Below are positions 45,401 to 60,400 of a stretch of DNA of 64,000 nucleotides, piece after piece. The DNA lies in NCBI GenBank assembly GCA_947561585.1, contig CANNZV010002562.1, positions 1 to 64,000 on the forward strand. Reading direction: 5' to 3'. Below the pieces are notes generated by a model. It had not been told where the DNA came from and did not search any database. It saw only the letters and a list, made by a program, of their open reading frames with translations. Made by a program: the position numbers and the translations under genes. The DNA comes from Caprella mutica. Its lineage: Eukaryota > Arthropoda > Malacostraca > Amphipoda > Caprellidae. Positions within the stretch are counted from its first letter, which is position 1; the number at the start of each line of letters is the position of its first letter.

Positions 45401-48400
45401 TTCGGACCAAAAGACTATATCGCCATATGAAATGAAATTAAATAGAAGGGACTGGAAGAAACAGTCAAAGAGGGAAGTGGCTTCATGAACGAAAGTCACC
45501 TACCACCATCAATGATACCTATTGATCGTGGATGCAGAAAAGCTACTTGAATGTGACTAAAAGGTATGATGAAAATGAAGAAGTGATGATAAATGAAGGC
45601 TATGATTTAGTAAAATAAATCTTACTAATTATTTATTATGCAAGTTTGCCTATAAGCTACTACAAGATTATATGAAATAACTATATTAAATGTGGATTAC
45701 AGCACAAGCATAATTATTAATATAAAGCAGACCTTTAAGCCTGCACTCCACAGCCAACTGCCTTATTTGTAGTAGTTCATTAGGCACTCTCTTCAGCTCT
45801 TTGATGGCGACTGTGACACTGTTACCGTAGTCAACAAACAGCACGTGAACGCTTCTAGACTTGCTGTGAATCTGCTCTATCTGATCAACACATTAAAAGA
45901 TAAGAACTAAAACAAGAGGATACCTCAGGAATTTGGCTTTTGATGTTGATTGAGAGTATCATGGAGTTCACAGTACAATAACTAACAAAGATTAGCAATT
46001 TCAGTTATAAATAAAATAATAAACCCAATCTATTCTTGTGATGCGTTAATCATTACAATTAGAATATTTTCAATTATTAGCTGCTAGTTGTGTTATGTTA
46101 GAGGCTGTTAGTTGTGCTGTGTTAGAGGCTGCTAGTTGTGTTATGTTAGAGGCTGCTAGTTGTGCTGTGTTAGAGGCTGCTAGTTGTGCTGTGTTAGAGG
46201 CTGTTAGTTGTGCTGTGTTAGAGGCTGTTAGTTGTGCTGTGTTAGAGGCTGTTAGTTGTGCTGTGTTAGAGGCTGCTAGTTGTGCTGTGTTAGAGGCTGT
46301 TAGTTGTGCTGTGTTAGAGGCTGTTAGTTGTGCTGTGTTAGAGGCTGTTAGTTGTGCTGTGTTAGAGGCTGTTAGTTGTGCTGTGTTAGAGGCTGTTAGT
46401 TGTGCTGTGTTAGAGGCTGTTAGTTGTGCTGTGTTAGAGGCTGTTAGTTGTGCTGTGTTAGAGGCTGTTAGTTGTGCTGTGTTAGAGGCTGCTAGTTGTG
46501 CTGTGTTAGAGGCTGCTAGTTGTGCTGTGTTAGAGGCTGCTAGTTGTGCTGTGTTAGAGGCTGCTAGTTGTGCTGTGTTAGAGGCTGCTAGTTGTGTTAT
46601 GTTAGAGGCTGCTAGTTGTGCTGTGTTAGAGGCTGCTAGTTGTGCTGTGTTAGAGGCTGCTAGTTGTGTTATGTTAGAGGTTGCTAGCTATGTGAGAAAG
46701 GAGTGAAGAGATGGTGGTATTAATGCCGCGTTAGGCAGAAAGTGAGAGTTTATAGTTTTGAGAATACCTGTGCACGATAGTAGTGAGTAGCTCCCCCACT
46801 GACAAATGGCGCCAACACAACTTCCCCCAGGGGACAGTGGTTGGGTGAAAGCACATAGTTCTCATCCACCGGTGCCAAATCATCTTTGTCGATGGCTAGT
46901 TTAAGAATGTTGAGGATGTAGTGATGCATCTGGAGTGAATCATCACTTTCATTCACCACCCACACAACTTCAGGACTCTCCACCTGAGAAAACATTAACC
47001 ATTTCTACTGTCTGACTAATTGCATCTTTTAGAGTAATGGACATGTTATTAAATAGATATTTTCTCCTAAATAGATTTAGACACAAATTTCCATATCTGT
47101 TTATCAACACTAATATAAAAATCTTAAATAACTCCTTAGTTGTGGTAGTTAGGAATTATTGACTCACATGAGTGATCACAACTTTCCAGGTTTGGTCCGT
47201 CTCTTTCGGCAAAACCGGTGGTTTGATTTCATTGACGAGGGATGCAACCTGACTGTAGCTACTGTCAAATTAAACATAATTAATATTTCGCTACAGAAGC
47301 AGTTAAAAACTAATAAGTGTGAATGCAAACTACCAATAGCTGTACTTCAGTCAGTTATCGCTTAAGCTACTCATTTACAGAGTGAGTTTAAAAGGCTGCT
47401 TGGTTATGTTGGATGTAAAACTTTAGATTCATTGTCCTGACAATAGCCAAATACTCAGAGAGAATGTATCAATTACTCCGTCATTTTCTTTATATGATAA
47501 AAGGTTAGTCGTCTAGCTTCATTTCACAAAGTAACACAAGTCAGATGTACCTGACTGAACGCGCAATACTCATGGTGCTGAGCGAGAGGTTGCCGAGGCT
47601 GGTGCTGAAGCTCTCGTCACACAGAGATGGCAGAGTAGAATCTAGAATGCTACTGTTCACGTCTGACAGGAGACCTTGGTTATCCTCCAGAGCTTGCAGC
47701 TGATTCGTGATGTCCTCATCTCTGATTGGAAATAATATCACACAGGAATTAACAGAGATTGATAATCTTCAAACAACATAAAGAAAGATGCATGAAGTAT
47801 ATCATCAGAAGCTTATCAATCTATTTGGAATGTTTAATACAAATTTATTTTGAGTAACTATTTCCTCCTGAAGATTGATTGATCTGATTTGTTTCAGTTC
47901 TACTCATGATTATTCATTTTAATCATAGATATGGGATTTGAAAATTTACCGTTTTGGGTAAAAGGCTAACGCTTTGTAACTGGTTAGGACCATCAATAAA
48001 TGATACCACCATACCCAACAAAAATAAGATAATTAGTTATAATTAGCGGTGTTAGTCGCTAAGATGAGGTCATAATCTTAGCTGTGTTAACCTAAATTAT
48101 TATGATTGAAAAATTGTAGCCATAGGAAAGTGGAGTAGGAAAAATATAAACAATTTGGCATTCACTTTTTTCATACACTACAAACGCGTCTGGATCTGTT
48201 AACTGGAATCTATATTTTCATTCATGGCTGACTATTTTCAACTGCTTAATAAACTGGCTACTTTCAATATAATTCAACATAAGAAATTAATTTAAATTCT
48301 TTTTATTTCAACTCTCTACTTACAATCAAAATTATAAAATAAATGAAAATAAAAACAACAAGATGTTGACTGGATAATTTCTACTGATTTCTGACAGACA

Positions 48401-51400
48401 TTCCGCCATTCCTATTGTGTAGAGCGCGTGTTCTGAATGCTGATGAGAAGTTCTGCTACACATGAGTAGCTTTAGAGTTATCAGTTACGTAAATTATAGG
48501 AGCAGTTTTAATAAAGTTTTCAGGTGGGTTAATTCTTGGAGCAAAGTGGCAGCAATCTCTATTGAGACTCACCTCAATTCGTAGAGACAGAGCGTGTCCC
48601 TCATTCTGGGCACAGAGGTCATCTTGAGAGCCATGTGCATCGCATTGGGGAAGTGGCCAGGCACCCTATTGGACAACACATTGTCCCCACTCTTCTCGTT
48701 GCTACCTCTGCGACGCTTGAACTTAACAAAAGCTCTGAGTGATAAGGATGAATATATAAGAGTGTAAAATGGAGTTATACAAAAGAATAATCAATCTTAT
48801 ATCTATTATGAAAATTCACTCACTTGCTGTGGTCCATCGAAATGGTGACGTCTCTAGCAAATGCCTTGAACATCTCTCTGATCTGAGGTTCATAGAGGAT
48901 ATTGCCTGGGGGAAGATGGCATTACATGAGAGAACAATAACTGCTAGTAGGTAATCTAACAGAGGCAACATAAAATGTAACCATTGTCACAGCGCTTACC
49001 TGATATATATTAACAAGACCTATATTATTAAAAGTCGATCTTTATTATTAAAAGTAGGTCTTCATTATTAAAAGCAGGTCTTCATTATTAAAAGCAGGTC
49101 TTCATTATTAAAAGCAGGTCTTTATTATTAAAAGCAGGTCTTTATTATTAAAAGCAGGTCTTTATTATTAAAAGCAGGTCTTTATTATTAAAAGCAGGTT
49201 TTTATTATTAAAAGTAGATCTTTTTTATTAAAAGCAGGTCTTTATTATTATAAGCAGGTCTTTATTATTATAAGCAGATCTTTTTTATTATAAGCAGATC
49301 TTTTTTATTAAAAGTAGGTCTTCATTATTAAAAGTAGGTCTTCATTATTAAAAGTAGGTCTTCATTATTAAAAGTAGGTCTTCATTATTAAAAGCAGGTC
49401 TTCATTATTAAAAGCAGGTCTTCATTATTAAAAGCAGGTCTTCATTATTAAAAGCAGGTCTTTATTATTAAAAGCAGGTCTTTATTATTAAAAGTAGGTC
49501 TTCATTATTAAAAGCAGGTCTTCATTATTAAAAGCAGGTCTTCATTATTAAAAGCAGGTCTTTATTATTAAAAGTAGGTCTTCATTATTAAAAGTAGGTC
49601 TTCATTATTAAAAGCAGGTCTTCATTATTAAAAGCAGGTCTTCATTATTGAAAGCAGGTCTTTATTATTAAAAGCAGGTCTTTATTATTAAAAGCAGGTC
49701 TTTATTATTAAAAGCAGGTCTTTATTATTAAAAGCAGGTCTTTATTATTAAAAGTAGATTTTTTTTATTAAAAGCAGGTCTTTATTATTAAAAGCAGGTC
49801 TTTATTATTAAAAGCAGGTCTTTTTTATTAAAAGCAGGTCTTTTTTATTAAAAGTAGGTCTTTTTTATTAAAAGTAGGTCTTTTTTATTAAAAGTAGGTC
49901 TTTATTATTAAAAGTAGGTCTTTATTATTAAAAGCAGATCTTTATTATTAAAAGCAGGTCTTTATTATTAAAAGCAGGTCTTTATTATTAAAAGCAGGTT
50001 TTTATTATTAAAAGTAGATCTTTTTTATTAAAAACAGGTCTTTTTTATTAAAAGTAGGTCTTCATTATTAAAAGTAGGTCTTTATTATTAAAAGCAGATC
50101 TTTTTTATTAAAAGTAGGTCTTTATTATTAAAAGTAGGTCTTCATTATTAAAAGCAGGTCTTCATTATTAAAAGCAGGTCTTCATTATTAAAAGCAGGTC
50201 TTCATTATTAAAAGCAGGTCTTCATTATTGAAAGCAGGTCTTTATTATTAAAAGCAGGTCTTTATTATTAAAAGCAGGTCTTTATTATTAAAAGCAGGTC
50301 TTTATTATTAAAAGTAGATTTTTTTTATTAAAAGCAGGTCTTTATTATTAAAAGCAGGTCTTTATTATTAAAAGCAGGTCTTTTTTATTAAAAGCAGGTC
50401 TTTTTTATTAAAAGTACGTCTTTTTTATTAAAAGTAGGTCTTTTTTATTAAAATTAGGTCATTATTATTAAAAGTAGGTCTTTATTATTAAAAGCAGGTC
50501 TTTATTATTAAAAGCAGGTCTTTATTATTAAAAGCAGGTCTTTATTATTAAAAGCAGGTCTTTATTATTAAAAGCAGATCTTTATTATTAAAAGCAGGTC
50601 TTTATTATTAAAAGCAGGTCTTTATTATTAAAAGCAGGTTTTTATTATTAAAAGTAGATCTTTTTTATTAAAAACAGGTCTTTTTTATTAAAAGTAGGTC
50701 TTCATTATTAAAAGTAGGTCTTTATTATTAAAAGCAGATCTTTTTTTATTAAAAGTAGGTCTTTATTATTAAAAGTAGGTCTTTATTATTAAAAGTAGGT
50801 CTTTAAAAGTAGATCTTTATCATTAAAAGTAGGTCTTTAAAAGCAGGTCTTTATTATTAAAAGCAGGTCTTTATTATATATAAGTTGTCCCTATGTATAC
50901 TTGTAGTTATGAAATCTTCAGACCGGTTTGTTATTTGAAGTTAATTATTTAGTGACTTTGAAATAAAACATTGGATATTTCCCTTCTGCTCAAATGTTTG
51001 TGGTTTTAGGATGGTTGTTTAACAATAATATTTATTGCTTTAAGAGAGTGAATAAGAGTTTCAAACTCTGTTACATGTAATGCATTTGGTGAGGGTAATT
51101 AACCACCTATTGTTTTCTCTAGGCCAGAGGTTTTCTATGGTTTACTTTATAGAAATAACGAGCTTTTGAGGTTTCACGTATCCTAACGGATTTCAAGTTT
51201 GATGTTTCTTTTCTGTGAGAAAGTAATTATTTTAGTCGGAAATATAGGAGTTATTTTTGAATTGGTCAGTTTCTATTAGTTGAGGGTAGAATTAGGGACA
51301 GCCTACAGGAGGGTTGAGAACCAATCGGAATTGGAGAAGTGAGATCAGCGGCATCTTACGTTTGGATTTGGGTGGAGTTTTAGATGAATCTGGGGAGTAT

Positions 51401-54400
51401 ATAAGCGGTGGATTGAGATTATGAAGGGGTCCCACTCTGTCTGTCGTCACTCTCTGCTTACAAGAGTGTCTTAAGTAGTTTACCGGTCTGGATAAGACCC
51501 CGGCGGGGTGAAGTCTTCTCTCACCTCAGCCTTAGGTAACCATCGCAGGACTTAGTCGATGAAGATCTCCGCCCGTCATAGTGGTGGACATAGGATCCTT
51601 AGCAAGTGGCTGAATCTTGCAATTCAATGGATCCCGGCAGCAGAGGTTGTATTCTTTACGGCAGAGTCGAAGCCAAATGAGACAGGATGTGGGAACCAAG
51701 AACTGAAGTCTATTGCAGAATAACTTCTGACGTTGCAGAGCAACTTCTCATGTTGCAGAGCAGACATTCAATAAGCAGTAGGAGTCTGAAGCCAGAGTCA
51801 CCATCATCGTACCGAGATTTGCACGAGTTGTCGTCCACGTCAATTAACAAAGTTCCAGTGGAGGACTTCAGCCGTTACCAATACACTAGTACAGTGGTTC
51901 TGTAGAGTTTCCAGCCGCATCAACTCCATTAGAAATTCAGTAACCCCATCTGTATTTCCTCAGTGATTGTGTCAGTGTTTATTTGTGAAAAGTATACTCT
52001 CAACCTCCAAAGCTTGACCCATGTTGTAAGTTAAACTCCTCCATAGTAGATATTTGATTAATTGAATTAAATGTACGATGTTTATGTAGGATTTACTATT
52101 TCTCGAACCTTTTGTCTGATCTATTACTTAATTAGAGTACACCTAATTTAAACTATGATTGTGTTTCATTTAACCTTGTTATTTTGGTACGATATTTGAT
52201 GTTATTTAATGAAGTGATGAATTAATGATTATTATTGACAAGTAACGTAAACAGTAAATTAGAAAAATTGATTATTCTTTCTAGGGAGAATCGTTACCCA
52301 CGTAAATATATGCCCGCTCGGCACTAATTAATAACCAAGCTACCATGTGGAAGAAAGAACTTAACTGCTGAAAATATTGAATATGAATATTGGAAATAAA
52401 GAAATGCCCGGCAGAAATAAGAAACGACCCCTCAGAACCCCCGAACATACACCTATATAGATCAGCACACACACTAAGACCCACCCACTCACATCTCTCT
52501 TATTCCTTTATTGGAAGAATATATTTTTCCTTCTTCCTTTTCGTAACCACATTTATTCATTCTATTTGTTCTACGTTAGCTTCTGCATGCCGTAACTTCA
52601 ATTTGCTATTATATGCTGTAGCTACTGATTGTTATCATATGTCGAAGATACCGATGAAGCTTCTCTCTTCAAGGATATTGCTAACAGGTCTAGCACTGTT
52701 ATGTATGCATTCTATTATTATTGCATTGTGTTTTGTTTCTCTTTATCATATAAGATTTACTTTAGTTATACCCAATATTGTACTGTTAGTTTTCTGTTCA
52801 TGTAGTGTAGTCAGTCTAGAAATGAACGTCTTAAAGTGAGGTGCACGTCTCATTCCACTCCTGCTTTAGTGATACAAATCTATACAATATTCTTATCATC
52901 TTGCTTAAGGAAAAACATAAAAGTGGCGACGAGAAAACATAACAAGCAGTATTATTACTATAGAATAGTATATAATTTGTCATTACTTAACACCCATCCT
53001 CAGTGGGACCGCTAACCTAACCTTAGGTAATATGGTGCTAGTTAATTCATACAAAATACATTTCGTCTCTATCAAACCCCTAGTACCCAATGGGACCACT
53101 AACCTTACCTAGGTGAATAGTGTATTTAGTAGCTATTTGCTAGGTATATTATTGTATGCCATAGTTTTGTAATGTTATTGTACATCGAAGTCCTCTATGC
53201 TAAGTTTAAAACTTCACATCGAATTGTACTACCGTTGGGGAGTCCATTCGACATTTATTCTGTATCATAGCTTCACATCGAAACTTGTCCTCAAGAATTA
53301 TTTAGCTATTAACCTAAAGTCTCTTAAATCACAATATTCCCCGACAGAACAGTATCAAATAACCACCGCAATCCCTTCATTTGTAGAATTTTACTATGAA
53401 TGATGGAAGTAGGAAATTAAGGGAAAAGGTATTATACACTTTTTTGAATTTAAACGACGATAATTTTCGAAGGAGGCTCAGTTTAAAAAAACAGACGACG
53501 GGAACATTTTCAGAGCCCTGAACTGGTGTATGAGGGGGTAATAATGGAGGGGGTGAAATTAGGGTGTACCACAGTACAGAGAGTGACAGAGACAAAAAGC
53601 TTCTTTATTAGTGTGTTTTTATAATTTTCAACTTTCTTTTTGTTTACTCCAATATCTCAGTAACTTTTTTACTCAAAATTATCTCGCTCAAAATAGCCCC
53701 ACTCTTTGGGGGTTGGTCCTACAGAAAAATGAATAGGAGCTAATCTGTTCAGAACGAAATTCCTAAGGTCGTCTAGAAGCCCTTTTTTTGAATTTCGATC
53801 TGAAATTTTTTTATTTCATTTTTGAAAAAAATGTTTTTTTTGGCAAAAAATCCATTTTTTATAAAAGATGAAATAAAAAAATTTCAGATCGAAATTCAAA
53901 AAAAGGGCTTCTAGACGACCTTAGGATAGTAGTAGAGAACAGATTAGCTGTCCGAAATTGTAGAACCAACCAATAACTTGGAACTTAGTACCCTACTACA
54001 AAAAAACATTTCATATATAAAATTGCGGTTTGTTAAATCAAATGTAGCAAAATAATTATAGAAGTCTAAGTATCTATTAATTACTCACCTATACTGAGTG
54101 AGAGTTTAGCTAATGGATGGATTTTAAAAAATTTAATAAATGCACGACATTAAAATTTTTCATCACAGTCACAAACAATGAAAGACTGTATATTATTATT
54201 AATATGCTTATATACGTAGTACTCTAAAAACTCTAAAACAAATTTTCTTTATTTATCCTTATAAATTGACTTTAAACTTCTCGATATTAACGTGGAAATA
54301 CGAGGTGCTATGACTTATGAGGCAGTCGGTCACAAACTAAACATTGGTCGTTTTGTTGACGTCATATTTTTGCGTGGTCTACTAGTTACTATATGTTACT

Positions 54401-57400
54401 GTACCCTGGGTCCACCTCTCTGTTTACAAGAGCTCACCTACTTTTGTAACATATTTTTTCGTGTGACCAAGTTGATGAGTCACCCTTATTGTTTTCATAG
54501 GACTATTTGTCAATGACATCATAATAAATCCAGTCACTAATAGTAGTTTTTGAGATCGGTACACAGATTCATTTTAAAAAGGCGAATTAGGTCATATAAA
54601 AAATTAGAACGGAAAAGTATGCATAATCATCACAAATGAGTTTTGATATGAAGCACTCACCTCTCATAGGTATTCTGCCGATGATGAGAGTACTGTAAGG
54701 ATCATTGCCCTTGAGTTCACTCTCCACCATTCGCTCGTAGTCCTCGTCATGGTGCCTCTTGAAATAACGGGGATAGAACGCAGCAGCTAAGCACAACTGA
54801 CAGAGAGAACGAGAAATTGCTATCAATAGATGGATATCTTGACAATTAAACAAATGATAATAATGAGGATATAGGTCAAATAAAACTATACCAAAGAATA
54901 TTAACCAAAATAGAAATACAGGGGAATGAGCTGTAATTATAAGCACCGATTGGAATGCTAACGAAATAGGCCATCGGGAATAGTGCTAGGACAATTGCCA
55001 CCCTAATGATTATTATTAGAGTTGTAATATGTTTTTAGTCGTAGTTATTAAGAATATCACAGACGAGAAAATTAAATTCTGTTGAATTCTATATACCGGT
55101 GGTTTAAAACAAATCAGTAGTGTATAATCCACTCCGTTTATAGTATTTTTAGGATCAATGATTATGAAAGCATATTGTCACAACCCTAATTAATAATTTA
55201 TTATTATCAGGATTCTTCACTTGGAATTTTTTTAATTAAGTAGTAGTAATGCAAATACCTATTGTTTGTCCATTATCAATTAATAATATATATAGAACTT
55301 TACTGGGTGAGATAATAAAGACTTATCAACAATTGATCAGGAATCAATAATGTTGTATATTAATAACGTTAATTAAACATATTTTTACAGTGAAATACTA
55401 ATAACAGGTGTCAAAGAGTATAACCGGTCACTATAACGGAAAGAAAAGTTTGAAAATTCATGATGAAAAATGTAAAAGGAGTATAATTTTCGACTAAAAA
55501 AACTTATTTCAAATACTGTAGTTTGTCATATATTAAATTATAAATATTTGCTTAATAGTGATAATGATTTCTTATATCATCAATTGGAATAATTGATTTT
55601 ATAAAATAACAATAAATGATGAATGAAGAAATTTGTATCTTAAAATGTAAATAATTAATCGTATAAAAATACTAGGCATGGTAATGATTATTTGGGTGGC
55701 AATTGTCCGGTCAAGATCGGGAGTATCACCAGACCTCACGTCCATGGACTCTTTTTGTGGGAATATATCGAAGACCGTGCACGGACAATATGTCCAGGGA
55801 CAATTCGTCAACGAATATTCTGTCCAACGGACATTTTGTCCTAATACTTTATTTTGTATTACATTGATAATGTGTACATATTATTTATATTCTGCATTAT
55901 AAAGTAGAAAACACCCTTTGTTGATGTGTTAATAAGAAATTCTTTCATTTATTCATTTCATTAACTCAGAAAAGGTTCAACCAAATATCCTGGAATTTGA
56001 TGGGATGATTGGTTAATGGCCAGCCTTTAGGACACAGTTCATTAAATTTTGGGAGCAATCAATAATATTTCATGAAGTATTCAACTAAATTGTCTGAAAT
56101 TTGGTGGAACGATTGGTCAATAACCAGTAAGTATTTGGTTAGATTATTTTGGGAGAGATCGGGTCAGAGGTCAAGGCCATTTATAAGTCAAAGCAAATTA
56201 TTGGATGGTCAAGGTCATATATAAGTGGCGGCGAAGGTGTACGTTCTATGAGTGCCCGTCATCTATTTCTTCTTTCAATCTATTCCTGCTGACCAGCAAC
56301 AATAAAATGTTAAACTGAATAGTTTTTTAATGGTATATGGAATGAGCCAATACATTATCGATATAGTCACTTCAAGCCAACTCTCCGTTTGGGTTACCAA
56401 GAATTCAGTGCAAATAACCTTAGTGTTTGATACATGAAGGGGATGCATACAAACTAAATTCCTCAACAATCAACATCTTACCTCAGCTGTCGAATGAACG
56501 ACACATTTATTCCTCTTAGTACACTGTTATTTCATTCAACTAAAACTCTGACATTGGAGCATTTATAAGTAAAATGCTACTAGCGCTCTTAATGCTCCCA
56601 ACTACTCCTACTGCTCAAAGTTGGAGTAATATCAAATAACTGTACCATTCTTAAAAGGTTGTCAACTATACCTGTATTTAATAGTTAATAAAACTTAATC
56701 TCGAAAGATCGAAATTAGCTTCACATAACTATATGTCAGTGAATGCTAAGAATGTTTATTTATGTAGCCCTATTAATTTACGTATACACTGCGACCAGAA
56801 TTATTAGTCCAAAGAGTTTTTTGCCCATAGCTCTAAAACCGTTTGCGGAAGATTTCCGAAATTTCAACCATAGGTGTAGAAGAGTATGAGACACGTTCTA
56901 ACTAATTTTCAAAGTTGTACTCTTCTTTGTTTTGAATTTATTAAATATTTCCTTTTTTCAGGTGACCATAATTATTAGTCCAGTACATAATTTTTATTTA
57001 ATTAGTTGAAAATGGGGCGTGGAAAGGACCTTTCAGAGCAAGAAAAAAACCTTATCATCAAGTTAACAGCTAAGAAGAAGCCTCAAGCTGAAATAGCTGC
57101 ACAAATTGGACGCCATGTAAAAACCATCAAGCGTTTTTTGGAAAATCCGAAAATTCGTAAAGAACGCAAGGATAAAGGCAAATTGAGGAAACTATCAGAA
57201 AGGGATGTGCGCCGCCTGAAGGCTACATTGAAGAAGAACCCTGGTTCAACAAACAAGGACATTTTTTCCGCTTCCAGGGTTGCAGATGTGTCTAAATCGA
57301 CCCGCAATTCAGTTCTTGGAAAATTTGCTAAACAAAAAAAAGCCACTATAACTCCTCCTCTCACCCCAAAACACAAAGAGAGGCGTCTAGATTGGGCCAA

Positions 57401-60400
57401 GAGATATATGAGAACCTCTCCAAAGCTTATATTATTCACTGACGAATGTAGAGCAACTTTGGATGGCCCTGATGGATGGTCCAAAGGATGGGTGTTTGGG
57501 GATGACCCTTCCCAAATGCGTTTGCGACGTCAGCAAGGTGGTGGAGGGGTGATGTTTTGGGCGGGAATTATAGGGGATGTACTCATTGGTCCTGTGAAGG
57601 TGCAAGAAGGTGTTAAACTCGATTCTAAGCACTACTGTGAGTTCATTGATTCTGCTCTTTCAGACTGGTTAGATGACCTGCCTTTGGAACAACGCCGTAA
57701 AATCATATTTATGAAAGATAATGCTCCGTCGCATGCAGCAAAGAAAACCCGAGTTCTTGCACTCACTGGGCTTCAAGAATAACACCCTGATGGACTGGCC
57801 TGCCTGCTCACCCGATTTAAATCCCATTGAAAATTTATGGGCCATCATCAAAAGAAGTGTTTACAGCAATGGGAAGCAGTATTCATCAAAAAATGATCTC
57901 TGGGCTGCCATACAGAATGCTGCGAAGGCTATGGATCCTTCTACTATCAAAAAACTAACAGATTCTGTCACTGAACGAATGTTTCAAGTCATAAAATCCC
58001 AAGGATCTCACATGGGAAATAATCATGATTTCTGCCATATTAAATTCACTATTGACTACTTTCTTGTGTTTACAAAGTGTATTTGTATTTGGTATTTGAT
58101 GTTAAAAGTTTTGTTATTTAAAAAATTCGTTTATTTATCCTTGTAACAAATTTATAAAGAAACGAAAAAATCGGGATAATAATTCTGGTCACCTGAAAAA
58201 TTGAAATATTAAATAAATTAAAAATTAAAAAGAGTTAACCTTCGTATAATGACACGAATGTGTCTCATATTCTTCTACACTTATGGTGAAAATTTCGTAA
58301 ATTTACCGCTGCCCGTTTTTGAGATATAGTCAATAAACACTTAGGACTAATAATTCTGGTCGCAGTGTAGATTCTTTTCTCATACTTTATATTATTATTA
58401 ATTGATTCGTTTATTTACTTAGATTAAAAATTTACTAAAAAGCGAATTTGATATCAAATAAAGATATAGATTCAGTGAAATACCAGGGTATGTGCTTGTG
58501 TACTATTTCCCAGGTACAATAAAAAAAAATGTATCTATAATGATTTTTTTGACAGTTAACTAATTTTACGTTTCAAATAGAAATTTTATTATTTGTAATG
58601 CATGCAATCTGGGTACACTATGAAAAATTGGTTAAATTTGAAAAAAAAGCTCTCCGATACATCTAATTCATGAGTTTTATTTATACCTGAGACTGAATTC
58701 CGAATCCGAATTTCCCGCTCAAATCTCATGTGAAAATAGATTACGTGCACTCGGTAGAGAGCATACCTTCACCGTCGCTTTGACCCGTTCTCCTCCCAAA
58801 ATCTTCGTCCCATCAAGTTTCAGACAATTTGGTTGGATACTTTGAGTTATAAATGGCCTTGATATTTCACCCGATCACTCCCAAAATCTCAAAATGGTTC
58901 CTGGATATAGACAAATTGTCCAACAAGTTTCATGTAATATGGTTCAATTCTTTTTGAGTTATATATGACCATGACCTTGACCTTTGACCGGGTAGCTCGT
59001 AAAATTCTACCAGCAGGTCACTGGACATTGACCAATCGTTTCACCAAATTTCAGGCAATTTAGGTGAACGCTTTTTTAGTTATGCGAAATAAATACCGGG
59101 TTAAATATGACCTTCCGCAAATTTGCGAAAATAATCATCCATATTATATCATTAAAATATATGAATATGTTATGTAGCTATACAAAAATATATCAAGTAA
59201 ATCTTAGTAGTGTAATCTTTTTAATGGAAGACATTAAAACCAAAGGAAAACAGAAATATGGACAGGGTTTTCTTCTCACCATATATTGTTATTATCATTT
59301 ATAAAGATATTGTACATAGATATTTAGTAAATATCAAGATATAGTCTCGAGTCACACTGTAATATTCATTAGCTAATATGTTATATTTTAGTTTAAGCAT
59401 CTCTATTTGAAATGTAAGTCAATGCAAATATAAGAATTCCAAAAAATATTTGAATCTAGCTGTTAGTTATTCAAATCTTGAGTTATGATTTTTTTTATGA
59501 GCTTATTAAAGTAGTCAAGCAGCTAAGAATTATTCATGAATTGGTAGTAAAATGTTACATAGCATCTGCATTAATTTACTTTTTCATAATTTATCTCAAA
59601 TAAATCATTTTTTTTCATATTTAATCAAAATATGAATGATGTTTTGTATTGTTAACCATGTATAGTGATTAGTTATAAATATAAACTGAGACGTTATATA
59701 TTTTTATTGCCGAATTTTGATGATTATACATCTCAACCTCTCTTTGATAAGTTATTATAAGAATTTACAGAGACCAAAATTTCATAGACCCCTTCTAGAC
59801 ATGTGGGTGTTGGCTCGGAGGGGATTTAAAGTTGGTTTTTGACTACGCAGATGAACGGATTGCTTTGATAGACATTCTTATATATTTTTTGATAGAAATC
59901 AATAGTTGAAGTTCATCACTTGAAGCCCCCGTCACACCCGAAAACTTTTCTGGAGCGTTTCTGAAGTGGTGATATAATTTATCACCGCTTATTACCGTAA
60001 ACCAGAAGTTGGTCCCGTTAAGGCAACACCGTATAAACTCTACCACCGCTTATGGTTACTCTAAAGGCCTTGTTATGCGGTGCAAGTTACTGACGTGACA
60101 AGAGGACAGCATGTGTCCTACTGTACTCGCATGTCAGTAACAATAAATGATCCGGTAAGTGATCCAAATGCTCTTTAAGCTCCGATAAGTGCTCCTCAAG
60201 GTCCGAAAAGTGCTCCTCAAGGTCCGAAAAGTGCTCCTCAAGGTCCGAAAAGTGCTCCTCAAGGTCCGATAAGTGCTCCTCAAGGTCCGATAAGTGCTCC
60301 TCAAGGTCCGATAAGTGCTCCTCAAGGTCCGATAAGTGCTCCTCAAGGTCCGATAAGTGCTCCTCAAGGTCCGTTAAGTGCTCCTCAAGGTCCGTTAAGT

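Noticed and set aside
46095..46706. 203-codon frame of SCAVLEAA repeats
   Set aside because: 24-bp minisatellite, antisense within the intron that separates the two halves of the Tudor domain.
52390..52839. 149-codon frame with hydrophobic stretches as a membrane protein
   Set aside because: No splice or promoter context of its own, low-complexity AT-driven hydrophobicity, and it overlaps an LTR-like block.
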